The notes: generated by a model not told the origin, from the sequence alone. Counted from the first letter of the stretch, positions 45,266 through 59,046 are shown. The stretch is DNA of 64,000 nucleotides from Rhizophlyctis rosea (GCA_027596075.1 JADGJC010000039.1:141099-205098); one strand, 5' to 3'. Program-made: numbers and translations.

Positions 45266-46522
45266 ATGCCCGCCGCAATGGACATCGACACCCTCGACCA
45301 ATCCTCGTCAGCAAACGGAAACGGCGTCAGCACCACAAACTTTTCCCTAGCTGCCGACACATTCAAAAAGATCCACCCCGCAGAATATCACCGCCGGTTC
45401 ATTACGCAAAATGTCAGAGCAGACGGACGGTCGTTGACGAGATTTCGGAAGGCGCAAGTCAATGTTGGTGGGTGAGATCGGTCGTTTGGGCAGGGCAGGT
45501 GTTGTGGAGCAATATTGACAGAAGCATTCGGGAATAGGGTCCATATCTACAGCTAACGGGTCGGCAATGGTACGCTTGGGAAATACGACAGTCATATGCG
45601 GAGTCAAAGCCGAAGTGACAGAACCAAAACCTGACGCTCCAAGAGCAGGATTTTTAGGTAAGTTGAAGCAAACTCTCTTGGGTTCAGCTTTTGACAAGGT
45701 ACTTACAATATACGTCACTCACGTCAGTTCCAAACATCGATCTCCCCGCACTATGCTCCCCACAATTCAGACCAGGACCGCCTGGAGAACTTGCACAAAC
45801 CGTCAGCGAATACATCAATCAGTTTTGCACAAGGTTGGTTTTCCGGCACCAAAGGGTTTTGTTTACATGTCAGACTGTTGACCCCACACTCCTCAGCTCG
45901 AGCATCCTCAACCTTGACGACCTCTGTATAGCACCAGGACAAGCCGTATGGGTGTTATACGCCGATATACTATGTCTGAATTACGAAGGGAATGCTTTGG
46001 ACGCCGCGTTGGCCGCTCTCATTGCTGCACTAAGAAATGGTAATGTTTGTTTACAATGCAATCGATGATACGAATCATCAGAATCGCATTCAATATTCAT
46101 ACCGTCCATGTCCCTCCAGTCCGCCTGCCAAAAAGCACATATGATGAACTAGAAGGAACAGTCCGAGCATCCGAAACAAATAGCATTCCACTGACACTAG
46201 AACGCCTACCCCTATCCGCCACCTTTGGCATCTTTGACGGGTGCGTGTCATCATCTCTCCTTCTTTTTCCCACACATTCACCTAACACATCAATCACCGC
46301 AGGCAATATCTGATATCGGACCCCACAGACGAAGAGGAGCCGTTACTTTCATCCCAATTGTCGATAGTAGTTGACCAGGAGGGTAATCTGTGTGGGGTGT
46401 TGAAGGAAGGGACAGCCATGCAGCAGGAGGTCCTGATGAAGTGTGTACAGTTGGCGAAGGAGAGGGCGGCGGGAGTTTTGGGGGCTGTGGATGATGCGTT
46501 GGGACGGGCCAATACAACATAA
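45266..46522 (+). CDS. RRP43: RNA exosome core subunit RRP43 / EXOSC8
   Basis: Exons 45266-45467, 45538-45657, 45728-46039, 46120-46240 and 46303-46522 close in phase: 324 residues. RRP43 is an inactive RNase PH-like subunit of the nine-subunit exosome ring. Family segments are [20 protein letters not shown], the RNase PH strand [52 protein letters not shown] and [18 protein letters not shown], then [20 protein letters not shown]. No phosphate-binding catalytic arginine pair is visible, as expected. A stretch within the third exon (45834-45870) reads [14 protein letters not shown] and may instead be a very short intron. Confidence 0.85.
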
Positions 46523-46710
46523 GACATACACAACGCTTGACCGCTAAAGTCAGCCATGCATATAACCCATTCCATTCGGTCCGCATTGCCTGTTTAGTAG
46601 ATTTTCTCGTTGGTGGAGGGTCTTATGCAAATTGTATTCTCATGACAGACATTTGTTGCGCTCATCGCGCGTGACTTGCATTGCAGGCGACTAGCACCCA
46701 CATACATGTC

Positions 46711-49700
46711 TTACGCCCACATCTTCTTGAACTTATCCACAAACTCCTCCTCCAACATGACAAAAGCTCTACAAACCTTCCACGTACCCTCATCAACCCC
46801 AGCAGGTCTATCCACCAACTTCTCCCCACTCTTTTCCCCAGCCCCATCCTCCCCTACCACTTCATCAGCCCCTTCCTCAACCGGGAAATCTTCAAATCCT
46901 TCTCCCTCCAACCAAATCTCAAAACTCGTTTTGATGGTCGTCAGCACGTAGTGGAAGGCATCGAGGAGGAACCATATGTCGCCGCGACGGATGCCGTTGG
47001 CGCGGATGAGGGGCTCGACCTGGCCGTGCGTGAAGAAGTCGAGGAGGTACGCGTCCAGGACAGTGGGTTCGGAACTGGGGTCGGGGAGGAGGTTCGTCAT
47101 TGTCGGGATGGCGGACTGTTGATTCCGTGGAAAAGAGCATTAAGCGTATGCTACTTCAAGCTGCCAACACATACACACTCACCACTTCCAAGAAGGCGCC
47201 ATTCCGAACTGACGCAGTCATGTCCTGAACTGATCGAAACTCGTCCCCCCAACCTTGAATGACATCAGACCATGCAAATAAGGGAACAAATAGAAAGAGG
47301 ACTCACCAGAAAGTGCTGAGAACGCCGACCTCGCAAGTACCGGTATAGCCGTCTCCCGAAGCTTAGCAACCAAAACTCCTTCCTCACCACTTGCCCCAGT
47401 CCCCGCTCCAACAACCATCCCAGACAAAGGCAACTTGTCATCAACCCCCAGCTGCTCCCTATACTGATACACATACGTCGAAATATACGCCAAATACGTC
47501 TCCAAAATCCTCTCATCGTGCTTCTTCAGGACCTCAGCAACATAATCCGGCAACGGGTCCAAAATGACCTTCGAGGGGGAGTTCTTGATTCGCTCCAGGA
47601 TATGTTCTTTCGTGGTAGGTCGCCGTTCCAGCCGGCCGAAGAGATGACAGAGGACGTGCATTAGGGATTTGAGAGTGGTTGTTTTGTCTGAGTCGAGTGT
47701 GGAGCAAATTTGGTGGAAGACGCCTCCACGGAAGAGAGCCGCGAAGGCGAAGTTCGAGGGCTACAGTAATAAGAAGGTGGGTAAATGTTGCCAGCTTGGA
47801 CTCACGTTCAACCGTGAGGAAGTGGAGGATGTTCACCTCAGCATAAAACAAATGCGACACCAATCCCGCCAAATCCAACGGACTTGCTTGCCCATCAATC
47901 AACTTTTCCCTACGAAGATACTCCACAGAAAACCGCAAATGGTGTTTCATCTGATCGCGGAACCGGTGACCACCAACATAGAGGAACGGCTGCTCAAATA
48001 GACTGGCCACCATTCCCCTCGCCTGCTCTAGGTATTTATCGCTGTTCTTCCCCCCGACATGTTTCAGCTCCGCGAAGAGTTGTAGGATGCGGAGCGTGAG
48101 GGTCGTGGTGAGTGGGAAATGACCACTGGAGGAAACGAAACGACTGTCAGAAGCTGCCCGTGCTTGTTATGGAATGATCACGCCTCCCGTCGACACCTAC
48201 GTGAGGTCAGGCAGACGCGCTTGCATCAATCGGAATACTTTCGAAAGGGAGCAACCATGAAAGACGACCGTTCCTGCAATGAGCCCATTCCTAAGTCAAT
48301 CGCCTCACGAATAGTAGCCATTCATCAAGCTCAAAACACCTTACCAAGTAAGTCAAACCCTCGCCGACCAGCACGACCCGATCCCTGGCGATAGTTCAAA
48401 ACGGTCAAGTACACCGAGTCACCCACCGAAGACAACTGTCTTGCAGGGCATGTTGATACCGAGAGCCAGAGTTCCTGCAAGCGGAAACGGCAGTCAGCTG
48501 ACAGCAGCAAAAGAACGAGCCTTGTCAACAGACATATCCATTACCCGTTGCGAAGACTACACTCAGAAATCTCTTCCTGAACAGCATTTCCACAAGTTGT
48601 AGGTAACGTTTGTTATAACCCGCCTGGTGGACAGCTATGCCACGTCGGAGAGCCTTCACGGATGAGTTCAGAATACGAATGCCAGATGTAGGCGCTGCCC
48701 CAGGCTAGAAACACACTACCATACCTCCAACAAAAACATCTGCCCTCCCATCACCAGCCCAAGATCCTCAATCTCCGCTTCCAAATCAGTCAGCGTATAC
48801 CCAGTTTTCTCTCCCAGCAGCGAAAACGCCGAATCCGGCCGATAAGGATCATCCGGCCCCCACTCTTCCTCATCATAGACGTCGTCCCCCTCATCTTCTC
48901 CCTTCTTTTTAGATTTTGCCTTATTCCTCCTCTCCTTCGCTTTCGCCCGGTCTTGAGCGCCAGCTACCCAGCGGTCGTATTCCTCTGCTTTGGCCTTCCA
49001 GCTCTTGTTGGTTTCCCGATAATTCCTTTCGGCAGCTTCCAGGTCGTTAAACAGTCTTTCAGCTAGTTTGTTGCACCCCGTTCGGTCGTAGTGGAAGAAT
49101 ACCGCGGGCTGGTGATGGATGTTAAACAGCGCCAGCCCGTGAACTCTGCGTCGGAGAGCTCTGATTAAGGAACTTACCAAAAGATTCTTCTGCCTCAAAT
49201 TAATCGTCAAATCAGTCACAGTATCCAACCAAAATCCTTCTCCATAAACATCCCCTTCCTTCACCCACCCAGTCTCCACCGCATCCACCTTCTCCACAAC
49301 ATCAGACCGCAACTCCTCAATCAATTTCCTGAACCTCTCTTTCCCACCCTCTCCATCCCGTTCCGCCATCCACTTCACCAGCACCTCTTTCAACTTCTTC
49401 TCATACTTCGCACAAGCTGGTTTCGCAATATGCGACAAGTCCGCGAAAAAGGTCTCTGGATCCAATTTGTCGAGACGGCGCAGATCGTCTTTCGTGGCAA
49501 CTTTGAGCATGGCGTCGTAGAGGAGGAGGCAATCGCGGGGCTCGAGGGAGAGTTCTGAGGGGAGGTTTGCTGTTTCTGGATCAAAGGCTGCGACGGGATG
49601 TACAAAAGTCAGAGCTGATGATGATGGTGAATTGCTGACACGAGTAAGATATTTGATGGGCTGAAGCGGCGTTTTGGGAGTGTACACAAATTTCCGTAAA

Positions 49701-52700
49701 TCCGAGTAACGTTGAGTATGTTCCACCAAGTGTAATTTGTGGTTGTGCACTTTCTGAATGGATTCTAACCACTGTAGACAATGATCAGGTCGCATCAATT
49801 AGGCGCATATCATAGTGAAAAAGAACATTTTCGAAATGCATGCTATCTATACCGCACCTGGTGGAACTCCGCTGGATTGCCTATGGTCGCGGACAGCGCA
49901 ATGATTGGGCACGTCGACAGTAAGAGTAATTGCTCCCAAATGGATCCTCCATCCATTTCACCGATGCAATGAACCTTGAAACACAAGACGTTACACCACA
50001 TTCCCACAACAATATCTGCCATAATGCACCTGACATTCCCTACCTCATCAAGAATCACTCGTTTCACACGGCTACGCCATTCCGCGTTCTGGGGAGATAG
50101 CAGCATGATCTATGGCACATGGATGGCCAAAAAATGGATTGTTAGAGCTTGCCACAAAACATATCACTTGCATTCAATAAGGATCCAGCTCCTACCTGAA
50201 GTATAGCCGGCACGGTGACCAAAACCTGACACGTCAGAGGGTTGTGCACTCTATAATCCCGAGTATGTACCGCCCATGTGGTCCAGGCGTTGGAATACGT
50301 CTTACTGAACCGAGCCTGGATTTCAGCTGCGATTTGGTTGACGAGCGCCTGCATGACGATGGCGAGGTAGGAAGGGAACCATCAACCATCTATGGCAGTC
50401 GGACATTCATGGAACTTTGACCGGAGTCGTACCTTTGTTGGTGCCACATAGATAATGACGCCGTCATTATCCTGCCTCAAGATCTTCTCCATTGCATAGA
50501 ACGCAATGAATGTTTTGCCTGCACTCGTGGGTGCGCATACGATCAGGGACTCGTCCTTGTCCCTAGAGCAAACATGGTCAGATTAGGCAATCACATCCAT
50601 CATTGGTGTTGGGAGGGTCTAACACAACATCCATCTCAACCAAGTAGACACGGGGAACTTACAAAATATCCAAAACCTTCACCTGCCACAAATCCGGCTC
50701 AAACTGCACACGCGGGTCCGGTTTCGAATTCAAGGTACGCTGCATGTACGGGCCACCATAAAGCAGTTGAAACCGTGCAGGAGACAGCTTCACCATCGCA
50801 GTAGTAATCGGCTGACGCGGCGTAACAACCAACGAACGAGATGGCAAGTCCTTCACATCAACCTTTGGCGCACACCCATCCAGATTCACCAGCTTCAACC
50901 AAGGAACGATGAGAGCGTACGACTGCGACGTCAAGTCCGGCAACTGCAAAAGAGATGAGGCAAAGTACAGAATTTGGGCGCAATCTTCATCCGACTTCGC
51001 AAGCGAGAGCTTGATTCGCAGTTGATGCAGCTTCATCTCGATTCGAATAGACGAATCGATTTTGGTTTTGCCCAACAAGGTATCCAACTGTTGTAATGCA
51101 CCCGCCCGGTCGTCGTCCAACTTCTCCAAAGACTTCGCCTGCCCCTTCCACAAATCAACCGATTTCTTCTCCGCTTTCTTCGCCAGCGCAGCTGTGTTCT
51201 GAGCAATGATGTCCGCCGCTTTGCCCTTGACTGGTTTCTCCTTCGCTACTTTTGCAGGTTTCTCCTTCACAGACTTCTCCGACTTGCCAGTCTTCTCCCT
51301 TTTGCCCGCCTTGATTTCCGGAATGGTCATCGGCGTCAAAACACCGCCATTTGCGCCAGTGAGAGAGATTGCATAACGCGTCTGCCGATGCGCCCATCGT
51401 TGCTCCCTTCGCAGCACTTTCTTCCGTTCCCAAGCGGTCAGCGATGCCAAGGAGAGGGGCGCCGATTTCGCGGTTGACATGCCAATGACACCGTTCTCGT
51501 TGTTTTAAACCAGTGGGCCCGTATATGTCGTCGTTGTCTTGTTCGACGGATATCATTGATGGTTGGAGTTCCGGCAGGTAGGCATCCAGGAAGGGATGGG
51601 AGAATGGTAGGATTTTGTGTTTACGTCCGGCTTGAGGACGAGGGTACAGGGCGTGGGACGTGGAGCGTACGGGTAGTGCCAAGTCCTCACTGGAAGGACT
51701 GTCGTCTATGGAAACGAAGCTAATAGGAAGCAAAAGCGCCAAGCAAGCAAGGTCAGCTAGAGTGTTCGAACTCCCATCGGAAACATCACAATCTACTGAG
51801 CTTACTTTGCACCCTTGGCGGTGGCGAGCAATGCAGTGGCTTTCCACAGTCCCTCAAACTTGGACCAAACTCTTGCACCCACCAAAGCATCTCCATTTCC
51901 CGAAGACGTAGAGTATTCTGCTAACACCCTCCAAATCAGCCGACCATCGAAGCAATCCGCAACGTTGCTCTCACACGAAACAATCTGCCGAATAGCTTCA
52001 AGCTTCCGAACAGCCGACTCGGCCGCTGTCAGAATACCGGGAAGGAAGTGCTCAATCGTGCCATCGTCAGAAGCAACGATTGTGTCCAGCTTAGCAGGAG
52101 ACGGTTGCGCTCGGAGCGATAAAGGTAAGAAAGATAACAGTGCAACGTGCATGAGGAAAAGCCGCGCAAGGGTCAAAACGGTTGCTGTCAGCTCTGGTTG
52201 CTGGCACAGGTACCTAGCAACAGCATAGGAGGCCACGAAATCTCGTTCAGTTGGATTTGAGATGTATCCTAGTGCTTCGGCAAGTTCTCTGTGTGAAAAA
52301 TGGCCTGGTAAATCGACGATGGTGTTGGGCTTGGTCTCATCAAGTATGCCCGATGACAGCAGTTCCTTCATCAGTTTGGAAGTCGTAGAGGAGCTTTCGT
52401 ACACAAATGTGATAACCTGCTCCAAACATCAGTACGTATAATTTATCCACGATGGTGTTCAAACCCAATCATATGCCATTACCTTACTATCCTGAAATCT
52501 AGCATGCTGCAGAGAAGCTACGTTGATGCCTTGGTGCATCATGAGAGCAGTGAATGCATGGTGGCGTTCCAACGAGCCTTTAGCAGTTGGTGCCTCTCCT
52601 TCACTGCACATAACGAAGTATGGCTGGTGTAGATGGGAAGTCAGCATTAGTTGTGGTAGATAACATCTGGTGAAGTTTCGACATCTTTTGGGTCACCTTG

Positions 52701-53259
52701 GTTTTGTCCAGATACGTTTGAAAGGCCTTGTCATGGAATCCATGAAAGAGATAAACGACAACCGGCATGACCTGCTTTCGAGGTGAGCATTGGGACTGAA
52801 GATGTCTTTTCCGGAGCATTTACCTCAGTCTTCTCAATGTTGCCGCCAACCACTTTCCCACCTTTTGTGAGCTGCGACGAATACGTAGGAGTAATACTCT
52901 CGAGATGATGGATAGCTACGGACCGCAGAAACATCCGAGCAGCATAGCCAGCATCCGATGCATGTCCACACGACAAGGGGATATGATCATCAAAAAAGCA
53001 TATTTCAAAATTACAACGGCGTGCTTGCAAATCAAGCAAGAAAGCTTCTAGGTTGGCAAATGACGTGGGCGCATTCAAGACCGGAAAATATGCCGGCGGT
53101 GTTCCCGAGAGCTGTTCCGGGAAAGTCGAGGTTTGGATCGGCAAAGGAACGTCTGAGGAGGGAATCTCCGTCGACGATGAAGAGTTCGCGGCCGGCATAG
53201 TCTCCGACCAAGTCAACGAGTCGGGAACGCAGGGCGGCACTCCACTTTGCGTACAGCAT
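46711..53259 (-). CDS. DDX60: DDX60-like Ski2-family DExH-box helicase
   Basis: One large multi-exon gene of about 6.5 kb, probably ~1,700 residues. The N-terminus has the DDX60 PIN-like region ([20 protein letters not shown], then [19 protein letters not shown]). The helicase core follows: Walker A in [13 protein letters not shown] (near 50520), the DEVH box split by an intron between E and V (50041 / 49973), LSATIGNP (near 49880), and a late motif [18 protein letters not shown] (near 48370). The C-terminal part ([34 protein letters not shown]) is also DDX60-like. Vertebrate DDX60 takes part in antiviral and ribosome-linked RNA control; the fungal role is unknown. The junction of the first two exons needs a 35-nt intron or contains a frameshift near 53060-53080. 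Confidence 0.82.
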
Positions 53260-54758
53260 CGTTGGAGTTCGGAAGACTTGTAACAACTCTACTCGTTATC
53301 TTCCTAGATGAAAAGATTTGGAGACTGATATGTGTGCTGTGAGAAATGGCGCCCAGAGCAGCAGTTGGTAATTGCAAAAGCGGAGTGAACGTGTGACTGT
53401 GAGAAACATAGCAGCTGTCGGTTGAGTGACTTTGGGGGACACGCGTGGCGGAGTTTGACAGGATTTTTTTTTTGACAGGATTTTTTTTTGTTAGGTGGAG
53501 AGCAAGAATGACAAGGGCAAGACCCGGACATGACGTTGACATGGTCAACCGCATCTGGACATCTTGTCCGAAGATGTCCGACTGTGTGAGCACCCTGCTA
53601 ACAATATTCTTTCAATGTGAAACGTTTGCTTTGACAACAGCAGAAGCATGCAAAAGGTTTCAACCGAGCAAGGGTCAGATGAAGCACATGTGGATGTCAG
53701 TAGTGTTTCAAAAATGATGGATATGACAAAAGGAAGTACTGAAAAGTTCCCCTCCCACACAGTTAAGTCATTTTGACAAGCCACATCAGATGGATGTTTC
53801 CCAACGACAGCGCCATAAATAACCGGAGACCATGTCTGCTTCCTATGCCAAAACCTCCGAGATATTTTGTTACAGCTGACCCACTGATGGAAAATGCCTG
53901 CTTTTGATCGGATCCGAAGGCATCTGTGTAGTTTGTGTTGACAGTTCATTTTTGGAAGCAGCATCACTAGCATCCGTAGTTCAGGTCATGCCGACTATGC
54001 CGCAACTTTCTAACTTTGAAGGCGGCACCGGCTGACTATGCACAAAGAAAAGATGGCCTGCTTTTACGGTGTTTTAAACAAACTTCTCTGTTGACACTGA
54101 TTGGCTCAACATGCGAAACACAAAATTGGAACCTCGCCCAAGACACCGCTAGGATCAGATGGTTCTTGGAGGGACTCAGACCATCGCTGAAAACGTGTAT
54201 GAACCAATTGGTGTCCACCGTGTGCGTGCAAGCGCCCAATGTAATCTCACATAAGTACCCACCACCACGAATCGGTCGGTTTCACTTTTCACTTTTGAAT
54301 GATCAGTGCAATTAGAAGTTGCAATTGAAGTGTGCCATGAACAGTCACGCCAACAGCTTTTCCAAAGCACGTTTGCATCAATCAACCCGGGAATCAATGT
54401 CAGTACAATCTGAATGTTCCCTTCAAAGTTCATATCTTCGTTGGACGCAGTACCCGCTCCAAATGTGAAGCGACGCAACCGCTTTTGCATTGATACCGAA
54501 AACCGCCGCCCCACACCGTCCAGTTGACATCAAAAACAATACGCACAAACACAACAGCTACAGTCACGAAAGCACTCAAATATATTAGGCATATACCAGT
54601 CACCCACTCGCCGGAACCAGCCGGGCCATGAAATGATGGTACCCCATGCAGCTATCTGACAGGCTAAGCTAAGAAGCTCTCTCCAGAGCACAGGGAAGCC
54701 CATCGGACCACAAAGTCTACTCATTGTAGCATAATGAGTCTACCCTTCTCCTCACACC
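53260..54758. other. Long intergenic region
   Basis: This 1.5 kb holds no gene I can support. Open frames such as 54514-54176 on the minus strand have no recognisable features. It includes the DDX60-like promoter and a small tandem repeat at 53456-53490. Confidence 0.45.
53456..53490. repeat. Short tandem repeat, T-rich
   Basis: Two consecutive copies of a unit made of TTGACAGGA followed by a run of about nine to ten T lie upstream of the DDX60-like gene. The unit is about 18 bp; only two copies are present. Confidence 0.5.
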
Positions 54759-55594
54759 TTAAACGCATTGGGAGTAGTACTGGTTGGAGGATTTGCAGGT
54801 GCTCCCGGAAGCGCAGCATGTTGGGCCGTTCCAGCCTTGACCACCGCACTGACCGTACTTAGCAGCGCAGCTGCCGCCGCCACCAGAGCTAACGGTTGTG
54901 GTTTGGGCGCGAGTGGTGGTTTGCTGAGCCTGCGTGGTAGAAGCACGAGTGGTAGTGGGCTGAGAACCACCGCCGCCAGAGGAACCGCCCTGGTTGACTT
55001 CGAAGCAGGTGTTGTAGTATTCGCCAGAGTTGAATTCCCAGAACCACATGTAGCTCTGGACCCCAGAGCCGCTGTTGAGCTTGAAGGAGCCAGTGCAGGG
55101 GGCGTCGTTACCGGAGGGACCGCCAGGGCAGAAAGCCATCTCGGCTAAAGTGAGAGCAGTATGTAATTAGCATTCCGTCACAGGACCCAGTTTGACATTT
55201 GGGTGACCTACCGATGACGGCGCCGTTGTTGTAGATTTGGACGGTACGGCCGGGGAGGTTGTTGGGGCCGTGGTTACGGGCGGGCCAGGTCAACTGGATG
55301 GTGGAACCGGGGGAGGCAGTGGCCATGGGGTATTTGGAGGAGTAAACCTGGTCTTGACCACAGGCTCCGGGGCGAGCTCCGGGACGGAAAGTGTAACCTA
55401 GAAGTAGGGGGTATTGCTGTCAATATCGAGGGTAAGCGAGCACAACAAGGCATTGCATACGAACCATCGCCGGCGAGAGTGAAGTAGTCGAAGTTACGGG
55501 GGTAACCGTTTCCGACCTTGATGAGGAAGGAGTGGGCGTCAACGCCAGCGGCGAGACCGAGAGCAGCAAGGGTGAGAGCGGTTTTGGCGACCAT
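54759..55594 (-). CDS. Secreted LPMO-like protein with C-terminal CBM1
   Basis: Three exons (55594-55465, 55397-55212, 55144-54759) give 233 residues. The signal peptide [20 protein letters not shown] is followed directly by His, so the mature protein begins [15 protein letters not shown]; an N-terminal His is the signature of copper lytic polysaccharide monooxygenases. A second His lies in TWPARNHGP, and [18 protein letters not shown] supplies aromatic residues near the site. The catalytic part is short (~140 residues) and I cannot assign it to a numbered AA family. A Ser/Thr/Gln linker leads to a clear CBM1 ([15 protein letters not shown] ... NQYYSQCV). It is likely secreted to attack cellulose. 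A TATA box lies upstream. Confidence 0.78.
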
Positions 55595-55678
55595 GGTGAT
55601 AATGTTCAACTTGGGAAGTTGCTGTGTAGGGAGATGGATGATTGATGCGTTCGAGAAGGGTCCAAATCCAGATACCGG

Positions 55679-55686
55679 CTTTTATA
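55679..55686 (-). promoter_or_regulatory. TATA box of the LPMO-like gene
   Basis: TATAAAAG on the minus strand, 85 bp upstream of the start codon at 55594. The match to the consensus is full, which suits a strongly regulated secreted enzyme. Confidence 0.55.
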
Positions 55687-56735
55687 TTGTTCTTCTGCTC
55701 AACAAGGTCAACAACCATTCAAGATGCACGACTTCGCGTTTGGAGAAACGATGTGTTATACGCCGTGTAGCACGCGGGATGACGTTCACGCCTCAAGCCC
55801 ATTCTGCAGTGGCAACTCGTTTCATGACCAGCATCCTTCAGGGTGATGTACGTGGGTGGAAAAGCTGCGTCTGCTTCCCTTTTCGCGGGCGGGGGTGAGG
55901 GGTTATCCCACCGAAACAATGTTACTCGCCCACCCGTCAGTGGCAGGGACCCCGCACAGCAAGGGTCCAAAGTGCCGCGCATGGCCCAGCATGTGGGCGT
56001 TGTGGGGTATTGCGCACACTGTCGCCAACAATGGCCCGGCTGCGCAACAACAAGGAAGCTCAGAAGGTTGCACGAGTTCGGAGGTTGGAGCCACTCCGTG
56101 CGCGGTGGTGGTTATCAGATTGGCAACGCAAGCCATACCAAATTAGTTCGCTCGTCCCACATTGTGTACCGAGGGAATTTTGCTGTGGCGCGGGGTCAGA
56201 GGGGTCAGCTTGTGCTCACATGAACCGCCACACCATACATCAAACCTACGCTCCCAATATGGCAAAACCGCTTTTTTTGGAAGTGCTGTTGTTGCAATCC
56301 GAATGCTCGGACGTCACCGCCTCGGGGTGACTGCAAGACCGCGCATTTGTATTCTTTTTTTGAGTTTTGCTTTTGGGTTTTAGATTGTCAACGCAGAATA
56401 TTGACCTCAATAAGAAGCACTGATTCTGCATATTATGATCTCACAGTTGTTATTCATCCTCATCTGCAGACGATACTCATGCAGTGAAATATGGCTGTGT
56501 TTGTTCACACGACAAGACATCATCATTACGGTCTTCAGCATCTCGGTGCAATGGCTCTGGCCTCGACCCCGCTGATATAGCTAAAGGTGTATTCAGCCAA
56601 AAATGAGATTTTCTAGGTATGCAATCAGGTATGGCTGCAATGCAGAGTATCTGGACGTCGAAAGTTCAAAACCATCTGAGCAACATAGTGCACGATACGC
56701 GCTGCGATGGACCCACTAAGCACATGGCCTGTAAA

Positions 56736-56869
56736 GATGGATGGCACTTGCAATTTCACAGAAAGAGCATGAAGAGGTGGACAACCTCCACATGGTCAAA
56801 TACACTACTCCTTACGAGGATCGCATATGGTACCATGCTCTTTCTGTGGAATTGCAAGTGCCATCCATT
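56736..56869. repeat. Near-perfect 36-bp inverted repeat
   Basis: Arm 1 (56736-56771) and arm 2 (56834-56869) are reverse complements at 34 of 36 positions, with a 62-bp spacer. The spacer contains a small perfect hairpin (GAGGT and ACCTC around GGACA). No coding sequence crosses it convincingly. It could be a miniature transposon remnant, a hairpin RNA or a cruciform. Confidence 0.8.
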
Positions 56870-57286
56870 CTTCCCATTGAATCTAGACGAGTGTAGCGTA
56901 GCGGGGGTAATGGGCGTATGCCGCTTGTGCAGGCTGTAGGCTAACTCAAATTAGCACCCGATTGTCACATCCTGGCCCATATTCAAATTCGGGCCATCCC
57001 CAAAGCCTAAATACCAAATATACCTTTGTATTTGTCGTCCTTCAAAGGATTAGTTCAGTGAGGGTAGGGTGGGACTGTGACAGCTCAGGCCGAGACACAA
57101 CACGCTTGGACCCTTCGACCCCTAGGCTTGACGCGGCTAGTCACAAGCCCAACGCCTCATCAGATCCCCATCGATAAACAAACACCTTTGACACGCCGCA
57201 GAAGTTTCGCCATCTGGGAATCTTTGCAACAATCTAAGAATATATCTACCTTCCCACTCCTTCTTCACCTAACGAAACCTATCAAG

Positions 57287-58367
<1,081 letters not shown>

Positions 58368-58631
58368 ATTTTGTAACTATAATATTCAGCAGGTATCCAA
58401 CATAATATAGATGAAAACAGCCATGTGAACAACGCAGGCGGGATTGTGCAGAAATCATCTGTCTTGTCCCGTATGTGGATGCGGTGTGCTAACGATACAC
58501 TGCAATGCCTTCGCCCGAATTGAATCTCCGATATTAGTTGATGTTTGGGGTTCAATAATTGTGAACAAAAGGGCTTGGAGACTGAAAAAACTGACTGATT
58601 ACTTATTGCGAGGGGATAGGAGAAGCGAGAC

Positions 58632-58720
58632 GCCTCCGGCATCGTTATCATTGCAGTCTACGTGGACGATCTCGACATCATCGGCACTCGCCAAACCGTC
58701 GCTCTCACAGGAGATCTACC
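58632..58720 (+). mobile_element. Degenerate Ty1/copia reverse transcriptase fragment
   Basis: The frame from 58632 reads ASGIVIIAVYVDDLDIIGT, which is the YVDD active-site block of copia-type reverse transcriptase. In another frame a few codons later, SLSQEIYLTRYR resembles the downstream SQEKYI block, suggesting an internal deletion. No long terminal repeats, integrase or RNase H were found nearby, so this is a relic. It sits between TPI1 and the REI1-like gene. Confidence 0.65.
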
Positions 58721-59037
58721 TGACCAGATACCGGTCTCTCCACCATCGATGAATCTTCGGCCTTTTTCAAGTCCCACAGTCTTCCACTGGCCACGATTTG
58801 CCATCTCCAAATGCAACTTCATCCAAGTACGGGGCATTCGCGAGATCAATGATGCATGATCAGTTTCGTGGTCAACATGTGGCTGTGTTAGGAGTTGGGT
58901 CGCTGTGCCGCTAACCCACAGAAGGAAGGGCGGCTGCCACCACCGCTTACATAATATTGCGTGAAACATTTGCGAAACTTAACCACAAAACCATAGGCCC
59001 GGCCTGGACCCCTATATCCTCCTTGGATTCCGTGGTG

Positions 59038-59046
59038 TATTTATAG
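59038..59046 (+). promoter_or_regulatory. TATA-like element upstream of REI1-like gene
   Basis: TATTTATAG lies 48 bp upstream of the ATG at 59094, at a plausible distance for a core promoter and supporting the short N-terminus of the gene. Confidence 0.4.

Larger units (their letters stand above)
55595..57286. other. Long divergent intergenic region, LPMO-like gene / TPI1
   Basis: This 1.7 kb contains the promoters of two divergent genes, with a TATA box for the LPMO-like gene at 55679-55686 and a near-perfect inverted repeat at 56736-56869. No coding sequence is recognised. Confidence 0.5.

Noticed and set aside
56619..56939. 106-codon plus-strand frame across the inverted repeat
   Set aside because: No similarity to known proteins, and its middle is explained by the inverted repeat.
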